Positions 1 to 6,187 of a stretch of DNA of 7,233 nt are shown here, piece after piece; within the stretch, counting starts at the first letter, position 1; the number at the start of each line of letters is the position of its first letter. The stretch is from Mariprofundaceae bacterium (lineage in GTDB: Bacteria > Pseudomonadota > Zetaproteobacteria > Mariprofundales > Mariprofundaceae). The translations under genes and the position numbers were made by a program. The notes beneath the pieces were generated by a model that was given only the letters and a program-made list of their open reading frames with translations, made no database searches and was not told the DNA's origin. The stretch covers positions 1 to 7,233 of the forward strand of contig WSZY01000152.1 in NCBI GenBank assembly GCA_013139875.1. Direction: 5' to 3'.

Positions 1-1932
1 GTAACTCCTCGCCGCTTATTACTACACATAACACGATGCCCAGTCATGCAGGAAGATCGTGAAGAGACCATCTGGGGGCCACCTGAGAAGGTAGCCTTTG
101 ATGAGAAAGGCAACCCAACCAGAGCAGCTGAAGGCTTTGCCAAAAAGTCCGGCCTCTCCATTAATGATTTTGAATTAGCAGACAAAGGTGATGGCAAAGC
201 TCTCTATATGAAGGCTGTAAAGCTGGTGAAGGGTCGTAACATCGCCGACATCATTGCGGAAGCAATGCCGGATATTCTGCGCAAACTACCGAGCCCGAAA
301 CAGATGCAATGGCAAGATGGTGAAAACCGTGCCGATGCCTATATTCGCCCGATTCGCTGGATTGTGGCGTGCCTTGGTGCGGACCTGATTCCATTCTCAT
401 TTGCAGGCGTGGAGTCCGGCAAAATATCTCAGGGACATCGTATTCACGGCAGCAGTGGTGAAATCGATGTGAACGATCCGTTTAAATGGCTTGAGTCCCA
501 GTTTGTGACGGCCGATAGAGATGTGCGCAAAGCATTAATTGCTTCCCAACTTCAGGAAGCCGCTGCTGCTAAGGGTGTAGACCTGATCGAAGATGATGCT
601 CTTCTGGATGAGGTTACCGATCTGGTTGAATGGCCAAAAGCCATTGCTGCCCGCTTCGATGAAGGCTTCCTTCGTCTGCCCATAGAGGTCATCCGGATTG
701 AACTGAAACACCACCAACGCTGTTTTACTGCAAAAACAGCAACTGGTGAATGTTCCAACATCTTTTTCGCCATAGCCAATATCGAATCGAAAGACCCGGA
801 AGCCGTAGCCCGTGGTAACGAACGCGTGGTCAATGCGCGGCTGGCTGACGCTGCATTCTATTTTGACCGCGATCCTAAAAAATCTCTTGAAGCCCGTGCC
901 GAAAGCCTGAATGAAGTCGTGTTTCAGGAAGGGCTCGGCATGGTGGGCGATCAGATTCGCCGCATGCGCGGTTTTGTGCTCGACAACGCAACTCACCTTG
1001 GTGTGGATGCCAATGAAGCACAACGTGCTGCATATTTGTGTAAGTCCGACCTGACAACCGGTCTGGTGGGTGAGTTTCCTGAGTTGCAGGGATACATGGG
1101 CGGTATCTATGCTGAAATGGATGGCGAAACTGCCGGTGTAGCCAAGGCCATTGCCGAGCATTACGCACCCGCAGGTGCCGATGATGCCCTGCCGGAGAGT
1201 GCCATTGCCCGCGCCATTGGTATTGCTGAACGTGCCGATAAACTGCTTGGCTATTTTCATCTGGGCCGCATTCCAACAGCCACGACTGACCCTTTCGGCC
1301 TGAGGCGTGCTGCTATCACGCTGGTTCGCCTGTTATCGGATGAAAAAAACCCCGTCAACATGACCCTTCCTCAAATCCTTGAAGAGGCCGGAAAACAGTG
1401 GGGTCAACAGCGTGTCACCATCACGACCAGTGAAGAGACACATGAAGCTGCCTTTAATTTTATTCGCGGCCGACATCTGGGAATTGCTAAGACCTTTGGT
1501 ATTTCCCGTTCTGCGCTCGATGCAGTCATGGGGGCAAAGGTTCGACTCCCAATATACAGGGGTGTGATCATCGCCCGCCTGTTTACCGGCTTTGCTGATT
1601 CTGAAACAGGAGAGGCTGTCACTGCGGCAAATAAACGTATTGCCAACATTTTGAAAAAGGCTGGAGATGTTTCTACCGAGATTGACGAGTCCCTACTGGT
1701 TGAAGGTGCTGAAAAAGCGCTGTTTAAGGCCTTAAATAGTGCCGAGGCATCCTTCCCGGAAGAGCCGGAGGAGCAGTTGAGCGTACTGGCAGATCTTCGT
1801 GAACCCATCGATACGTTTTTTGATGATGTCATGGTGATGATTGAGGATGAGGCGGTTCGCAACAACCGTCTGGCACTACTCACCCGGCTGCGTGGACTCT
1901 TTCTGCAACTGGCAGACTTCTCACGTCTGTAA
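1..1932 (+). CDS. glyS: Glycyl-tRNA synthetase beta subunit, 5'-truncated by window edge
   Basis: This is the beta chain of the alpha2beta2 bacterial glycyl-tRNA synthetase, which charges tRNA-Gly with glycine in the cytoplasm. The frame is open from base 1. Its first residues (TPRRLLL, then QEDREETIWGPP) match the family's conserved N-terminal stretch, so the ATG at 46 is an internal Met and not the start. By comparison with E. coli GlyS (689 aa, recalled) about 50 residues are missing upstream. Numbered from base 1, visible hallmarks are LVEWP near 209, NIESKDPEAVARGNERVV near 261, the HD-like region KSDLTTGLVGEFPELQGYMG from 348, DPFGLRRA at 430-437, and the C-terminal anticodon-binding part ending in NRLALLTRLRGLFLQLADFSRL. 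The catalytic alpha subunit gene glyQ would be expected just upstream, outside the window. The permease follows after 17 nt. Nothing indicates damage to the gene. Confidence 0.96.
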   Translation, partial: VTPRRLLLHITRCPVMQEDREETIWGPPEKVAFDEKGNPTRAAEGFAKKSGLSINDFELADKGDGKALYMKAVKLVKGRNIADIIAEAMPDILRKLPSPKQMQWQDGENRADAYIRPIRWIVACLGADLIPFSFAGVESGKISQGHRIHGSSGEIDVNDPFKWLESQFVTADRDVRKALIASQLQEAAAAKGVDLIEDDALLDEVTDLVEWPKAIAARFDEGFLRLPIEVIRIELKHHQRCFTAKTATGECSNIFFAIANIESKDPEAVARGNERVVNARLADAAFYFDRDPKKSLEARAESLNEVVFQEGLGMVGDQIRRMRGFVLDNATHLGVDANEAQRAAYLCKSDLTTGLVGEFPELQGYMGGIYAEMDGETAGVAKAIAEHYAPAGADDALPESAIARAIGIAERADKLLGYFHLGRIPTATTDPFGLRRAAITLVRLLSDEKNPVNMTLPQILEEAGKQWGQQRVTITTSEETHEAAFNFIRGRHLGIAKTFGISRSALDAVMGAKVRLPIYRGVIIARLFTGFADSETGEAVTAANKRIANILKKAGDVSTEIDESLLVEGAEKALFKALNSAEASFPEEPEEQLSVLADLREPIDTFFDDVMVMIEDEAVRNNRLALLTRLRGLFLQLADFSRL

Positions 1933-1949
1933 ACATATAACGCCACCCT

Positions 1950-2630
1950 GTGCCTGAAAATATAGCCGATACACTGATCCCATTGATGGCTGCGTGGCTG
2001 CTGCTGGCAGGCGCTGCCTTCTGGGCCAAACGGGAAGCCCTGGGTATCTCCAAAGCCATGCTGATCGCCTCGCTTCGGGGTCTGGTTCAATTATTGGCAC
2101 TGGCTCTGGTGCTGCACTGGATTTTCGATATCGACTCCCGGCTTGCCCAGATACTGCTGATCCTCGGCTTCTGCACTCTGGCCGGGCATACCAGTGCCGG
2201 TCATTATAAAACAAAACGCCATGCATGGCTGGCAAGCACAACAGGCCTGATTTGTGGTTGCGCCGTTACACTACCGTGGCTTGCCATCACCGGCACCATT
2301 GAAGCAGACACACGCACCCTGATTCCTCTCGGCAGCATGATTGCCGCCAACGGCATGAATGCCGTTTCCATCATGTTTGAGCGCATGAAATCCGGAGGCA
2401 TTGCAGGTGACGGTATTCGTACAGCTATGATCCCGACAGTCGACACGCTGAAGGTGGTTGGTCTGGTTCATATGCCCGGCATTTTTGTTGGTATGATCCT
2501 TGCGGGCAGCCCGCCTATGGCTGCAGCATCTGCACAGCTGATCGTGTTGTACATGATAGTGGCATCAAGCCTTACCTCATGTATTGTAAGCCTCTTGATA
2601 ATGAACCACTTCGATAAGGCAAATTCGTGA
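1950..2630 (+). CDS. FetB/YbbM-family (UPF0014) ABC transporter permease, short variant
   Basis: This is a polytopic inner-membrane protein of 226 aa from the FetB/YbbM/STAR2 family, whose characterised members are permeases of two-part ABC exporters (FetAB of E. coli is linked to iron export). About seven hydrophobic segments are visible, roughly at 9-26, 37-59, 65-84, 93-114, 123-142, 159-185 and 195-219. Family motifs are LRGLVQLLALA (42-52), PLGSMIAANGMNAVS (126-140) and IRTAMIPTVDTLKVVGLV (156-173), then MPG and MILAG. The loop between the last two motif blocks is about 23 residues shorter than in E. coli FetB and lacks the EAA-like LGATPxxA segment that would face the ATPase. No ATPase gene is adjacent. 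The start is GTG at 1950, the first start codon after the in-frame stop at 1938. There is no Shine-Dalgarno sequence, and ATG 1986 (residue 13) is the alternative. The substrate cannot be told from sequence. Confidence 0.85.
   Translation: MPENIADTLIPLMAAWLLLAGAAFWAKREALGISKAMLIASLRGLVQLLALALVLHWIFDIDSRLAQILLILGFCTLAGHTSAGHYKTKRHAWLASTTGLICGCAVTLPWLAITGTIEADTRTLIPLGSMIAANGMNAVSIMFERMKSGGIAGDGIRTAMIPTVDTLKVVGLVHMPGIFVGMILAGSPPMAAASAQLIVLYMIVASSLTSCIVSLLIMNHFDKANS
2615..2619 (+). promoter_or_regulatory. Possible Shine-Dalgarno sequence (TAAGG) for a mini-ORF before smc
   Basis: TAAGG lies inside the last codons of the permease gene, 7 nt before the GTG at 2627. It matches the start of the consensus TAAGGAGG at good spacing. 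It is too far (36 nt) from the smc start at 2656 to serve it directly, so if functional it would load ribosomes on the GTG at 2627. A five-base match can easily arise by chance. Confidence 0.3.
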
Positions 2631-2661
2631 ACACAATGGCCGTGAGAACAATAGCGTGAGA
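2626..2661 (+). repeat. Imperfect tandem repeat, 15/14-bp unit, across the smc start
   Basis: ACAATGGCCGTGAGA at 2633-2647 is followed directly by ACAATAGCGTGAGA at 2648-2661, which differs by one substitution and one missing base. The similarity extends left: CGTGAACACAATGGC (2626-2640) matches the next 15 bases (2641-2655) at 12 positions, giving about two and a half copies. The GTG AGA that encodes the first two smc codons is thus duplicated 14 nt upstream, in another frame. Confidence 0.6.
2627..2659 (+). CDS. Possible 10-codon coupling peptide bridging permease and smc
   Basis: A GTG at 2627 overlaps the permease stop (GTGA, TGA at 2628-2630). It opens a frame reading MNTMAVRTIA that stops at TGA 2657-2659, and this TGA overlaps the smc start GTG (2656-2658), again as GTGA. 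An in-frame ATG at 2636 gives a 7-codon version, MAVRTIA. TAAGG sits 7 nt before the first GTG, whereas smc itself has only a weak GAG 9 nt upstream. The arrangement would suit a termination-reinitiation relay delivering ribosomes to smc. It may instead be a by-product of the tandem duplication over the same bases. No product function is claimed. Confidence 0.3.
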   Translation: MNTMAVRTIA

Positions 2662-5600
2662 CTGAAACGACTGGAACTGGCCGGATTCAAGTCTTTTGTA
2701 GACCCGACCAAAATTGAGTTTGGCGATGGAATTACCTCCATCGTTGGCCCGAACGGCTGCGGTAAATCCAATATTGTGGATGCCATTCGCTGGGTGCTGG
2801 GTGAGCACTCAGCCAAACACCTGCGTGGCGGCGTCATGGACGACCTGATCTTTCAGGGATCAGAAACACGTCCTCCGGTTGCTCTTTGTGATGTTGAGCT
2901 CACTTTTGCCGTAGACAAAGGCCGGCTGCCCAGCCCCTACCACGAAATGGATGAGATCCGTATCCGCCGCCGGCTGACCCGGGAAGGCGGCTCGGACGGA
3001 TTCATTAACGGCAAGATGGTTCGTATTAAGGATATTATTGATCTTTTCCTGGATACCGGCATCTCCACCCGCGCCTACGCCATTGTAGAACAGGGCTCCA
3101 TCTCCCGCATGATCACAGCCAAGCCGGAAGAGCGTCGTGCACTTTTTGAAGAGGCGGCCGGTGTCATGAAGTACCGTTCACGCCGTCGGGAATCGGAACT
3201 TAAAATGAACTCGACCCGGCAAAACCTGGAGCGTATTACCGATCTCCTGGAGGAGGTGCGCTCCCAGTGCCGGAGTCTGAGGCAGCAGGCATCCCGCGCC
3301 GAACGTTTCAAATCGTTGCAGGATGAGTGCGAACAGCTTCAGGCACACAGTTTTGGCATTCGCTACCGTCAACTTGGGCAACAGATGGATGCCATCCGGC
3401 TTACGCTGGCTGAAAAACAGAAGCAGGAAGCGGAAAAAGCCAAACACCATACGGAGTCCGAAGCAGAGCTGGCCAAAGCCCGTGAGGCGCTCATTGTCCA
3501 CGAGACAGAGGCGCAGACCAAACAGGACAGCCTTCGCGCTGCAGAGCAGCAGCGGGCAGCACTTCAGCAGCAGGCTGAGCGCATGGCCGGTGAACGCAGA
3601 CTTCTGGCTGAGCGGAAGAGCGGCCTTACACAACGCATCGAAGAGATGCGGCGGCGGACAGGGATGCTCACCGAAGAGATAGAACGCCTTAAGAAGCAGA
3701 TGCAATCCAGTGATGATTCGCGCCTTCAGGGAGCCAGACAGGAGGCAGCCGGAAAAGTGGCGGCGGCTGAAGAGCATTTTTCCAAAGCACGTGAAACGCG
3801 GGATCAGCTGCTGGCAGAATTTGAACGCCTGCGTAGTGAGTTTGAAAACCAGGAAAAGCGTCGCCAGCAGTCCCAGAGTGCTCTGGAGCGTCTCGAACAG
3901 CGCCATCAGGTCGTGCAGAGCCAGTTTGAAGAGACCCGCAACCAGCTACAGGCAGGTGAAACTGCAATCATGGGTGCGCACGACTCCACAACCCATGCAG
4001 AGAAGCGGGTCGCAGAAGCGGCAGGCGCACTGGAAGATGCTCAGGCAGAGCTGGACAGACATCGAAAAGAGCGTGAAGCGGCAACTGATCAGCGTACAGA
4101 AAGTGAGAAAAAGGTGCGTGCCCTGCGTGGTGAATCCCAGGAACTTGTGGCACAACTGGCGCATCAGGATGTTCCGGACAAGCTGCGTGAGAAGATGCGC
4201 TCCAGGGGTGCCATCTGGATCGATGAATCGCTTCAGGTTCCGGAGGGGATGGAACAGGCAGTGGCAGCAGCACTCAGGGGCAAGGCTGCCGATGTAAGTC
4301 TTCCCGCCAATCCGAACCTTTCCGAATGGCAGGAGCTGTGCGTTGAAGCCAAAGATGTGCCGATTGCAATGTTTGCTACCGGCCTCGTTGCGCAGGAGAG
4401 TTCAGATGAAAGCCTTGCACTCTCCATCGGCCTTACCGCTGAACACCCTCTTTTCAATCTCTTCTCTCATATTCATCTCTGCGAAAATATTTTTAACAGC
4501 AAGCCTGCCAGAGGATGCTCTCTTGTTAGTCGTGATGGTTGGAGACTTGAGCCCGATGGCTGGCTGATACCTCCGGCCCAGAATTATACGGCCAGGCGGC
4601 TGACACTGCAGAGGCGTCAGCGCGAATGCGAAGCCGAACTGAAAAAAGCAGAGCAACTGCTACAGACGGGTGAAGATTCTGTTCAAAAGTCAGAAGCTGC
4701 ACTGACGCTTCAACAGCAGAGCTGGCAGCAGGCACACCTTACTGCCACCGAGTCAGAGAGCGCTTTAAGGTCATCTCAGGCAAATCTTAAACGTCTGCAG
4801 GAGGGCCTGGCATCACTGAATGACCGGATTGCCCATCTGACCCGGGAAAATGAAGAGATTGGAAAGGACATTCAGCACTGGCAGGAGCAGCGTGATGGTG
4901 TCTCCAGTGCGGATCAGAAGCAGCAGCTGGATGCAAAAGAGAGCCTCGATGCCCAGGCTGCAGAACAGCAGCATCGTGAGCAACTTCTGCATCAGGCAAG
5001 GAGCGAACTGGCCTCTGCCGATCAGGCAGTGGCACTGCATCAACAGGCTAGTGAAAACCTTCAACGGGAAGAGCGCAGAATCACCCAGGAGATTGAAGAG
5101 CTCCATGAGCGGATCGATCAGGGTGGCGTCCAGCTTGCCCGTACAGATGAGGAACTTACTACAGCAGCAGCGCATGAGGGGCTGGATAGAGAGCTTCGAA
5201 GCGCATCGGAAGTGGTTGAAGCAGCCCATCAGAGTCTGAATAGCATCCGTCAAGCGGGTCATGAGTTACAGCAGAAATCCCATGCCTGTGAACGCGTGGA
5301 GCGTGAAACCCGTACAGGTAGCCAACAGAGCAATGAGGCCCGGCAAAAAATCGAGATACAGCTGGCTACCGAACAGGCACGCATTCAGGATCTTGAAGAG
5401 GAGATCAGGCAGCGCTTTAAAAAATCCGCCCGTGAACTGGAAAAATCACTGGATGAATCAGCTGATGACAAAGATGCTGAGCAGATTGTGCAGCGGGCCC
5501 GTGAACTGGAAGAGCGTCTGGGCCGCTTCGGACCCGTTAACCTGCTTGCTATTGATGAGTTTCAGCAAGCCTCTGAACGTGAGCTCTTCCTGAGCGAACA

Positions 5601-6126
5601 GTCTGACGACCTTGAGGCCAGCCTGAAAACACTGGCCGACACCATCTCACGCATTGACCGCACCATGCGTCAGCGCTTTATCGATGTGTTTGAGGAGACC
5701 AACCGTATCTTCAAGGAGACATTCCCGCGTCTCTTCGGTGGCGGGCGGGCCGAACTGCAGCTCGATTCCGAAGATGTGCTGACGGCCGGTGTCAGTGTGA
5801 TCGCACAACCACCCGGAAAGCGCCTGGGTGATGTCGGCCTTCTCTCCGGTGGTGAAAAGGCACTGACAGCAGTTGCCCTGGTCTTCTCGATTTTCCAGAT
5901 CAAACCTGCACCGTTCTGTATCCTCGATGAGGTGGATGCACCACTCGATGATGCCAATGTCGGCCGCTATAACGACATGCTCAAGGAGTTGGCAGATCGG
6001 GTTCAGTTTCTCGCCATTTCTCATAACAAAATCACCATGCAGAAAGCCGATCGCCTGATTGGTGTATCCATGCCGGAGGCAGGTGTCTCCCGCATTGTTG
6101 CCGTGGATATGGAGCAGATCTCCTGA
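2656..6126 (+). CDS. smc: Chromosome partition/condensin ATPase SMC
   Basis: This is a complete SMC of 1156 aa, within the usual bacterial range of about 1150-1190. It forms a cytoplasmic homodimer that organises and helps segregate the chromosome, normally with ScpA and ScpB, which are not in this window. The N-terminal head begins with the canonical MRLKRLELAGFKSFVDPT, which fixes the GTG start at 2656. Walker A GPNGCGKS is at 31-38, the conserved Arg at 57 and the Q-loop VEQG at 144-147. A first coiled coil runs about 165-500, a short hinge about 518-645 and a second Gln/Glu/Ala-rich coiled coil about 648-945. The C-terminal head starts at FGPVNLLAIDEF (from 958) and carries LFGGG (1026-1030), ABC signature LLSGGEK (1062-1068), Walker B ILDEVD (1089-1094, catalytic Glu1092) and H-loop SHNK (His1123). 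All ATPase motifs are intact. The ribosome site is weak (GAG at 2644-2646), so coupling to upstream translation is plausible. Confidence 0.98.
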   Translation: MRLKRLELAGFKSFVDPTKIEFGDGITSIVGPNGCGKSNIVDAIRWVLGEHSAKHLRGGVMDDLIFQGSETRPPVALCDVELTFAVDKGRLPSPYHEMDEIRIRRRLTREGGSDGFINGKMVRIKDIIDLFLDTGISTRAYAIVEQGSISRMITAKPEERRALFEEAAGVMKYRSRRRESELKMNSTRQNLERITDLLEEVRSQCRSLRQQASRAERFKSLQDECEQLQAHSFGIRYRQLGQQMDAIRLTLAEKQKQEAEKAKHHTESEAELAKAREALIVHETEAQTKQDSLRAAEQQRAALQQQAERMAGERRLLAERKSGLTQRIEEMRRRTGMLTEEIERLKKQMQSSDDSRLQGARQEAAGKVAAAEEHFSKARETRDQLLAEFERLRSEFENQEKRRQQSQSALERLEQRHQVVQSQFEETRNQLQAGETAIMGAHDSTTHAEKRVAEAAGALEDAQAELDRHRKEREAATDQRTESEKKVRALRGESQELVAQLAHQDVPDKLREKMRSRGAIWIDESLQVPEGMEQAVAAALRGKAADVSLPANPNLSEWQELCVEAKDVPIAMFATGLVAQESSDESLALSIGLTAEHPLFNLFSHIHLCENIFNSKPARGCSLVSRDGWRLEPDGWLIPPAQNYTARRLTLQRRQRECEAELKKAEQLLQTGEDSVQKSEAALTLQQQSWQQAHLTATESESALRSSQANLKRLQEGLASLNDRIAHLTRENEEIGKDIQHWQEQRDGVSSADQKQQLDAKESLDAQAAEQQHREQLLHQARSELASADQAVALHQQASENLQREERRITQEIEELHERIDQGGVQLARTDEELTTAAAHEGLDRELRSASEVVEAAHQSLNSIRQAGHELQQKSHACERVERETRTGSQQSNEARQKIEIQLATEQARIQDLEEEIRQRFKKSARELEKSLDESADDKDAEQIVQRARELEERLGRFGPVNLLAIDEFQQASERELFLSEQSDDLEASLKTLADTISRIDRTMRQRFIDVFEETNRIFKETFPRLFGGGRAELQLDSEDVLTAGVSVIAQPPGKRLGDVGLLSGGEKALTAVALVFSIFQIKPAPFCILDEVDAPLDDANVGRYNDMLKELADRVQFLAISHNKITMQKADRLIGVSMPEAGVSRIVAVDMEQIS

Positions 6127-6187
6127 GTACTGCAAATAGAACAGTGCTTGTTGCTGCTCAACTGTTTAAGCTGGAATTGCACTTTCC
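6127..6187 (+). other. smc-miaB spacer with weak inverted repeat
   Basis: This 61-nt spacer is the longest gap in the window. AACAGT (6140-6145) and ACTGTT (6161-6166) form a 6-bp inverted repeat around a 15-nt loop. No T-run follows, so it does not look like an intrinsic terminator. GGA at 6173-6175, 12 nt before the miaB ATG, is a poor and distant Shine-Dalgarno candidate. I see no convincing promoter boxes. Confidence 0.3.

Noticed and set aside
46..48. ATG at 46 as the start of glyS
   Set aside because: The frame stays open to base 1 and encodes conserved GlyS residues (TPRRL) before this codon, so the start lies outside the window.
535..1260. Long minus-strand open frame of 241 codons inside glyS
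   Set aside because: It lies wholly opposite the well-supported glyS frame, shows no recognisable motifs and has biased composition typical of a reverse-strand shadow.
1404..2090. Minus-strand open frame of 228 codons spanning the glyS-permease junction
   Set aside because: It overlaps two confident plus-strand genes, and its Ser/Arg-rich translation looks like antisense of coding DNA.
2636..2638. ATG at 2636 as an alternative smc start
   Set aside because: It is not in the smc frame and runs into TGA at 2657. The MRLKRLELAGFKSF N-terminus is the family's normal beginning.
3788..3797. CACGTGAAAC, a match to one half of the ParB site parS, inside smc
   Set aside because: The other half (consensus TGTTT before CACGTG) does not match at all, so it is a half site likely to arise by chance despite its location in smc.
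3178..3906. Minus-strand open frame of 242 codons within smc, Leu/Phe-rich and resembling a membrane protein
   Set aside because: Apparent hydrophobicity arises from reading Lys/Glu/Gln-rich coiled-coil codons in reverse. No independent evidence supports it.
6140..6166. Inverted repeat AACAGT/ACTGTT between smc and miaB as a terminator
   Set aside because: The stem is only 6 bp and AT-rich with a 15-nt loop, and no T-run follows.
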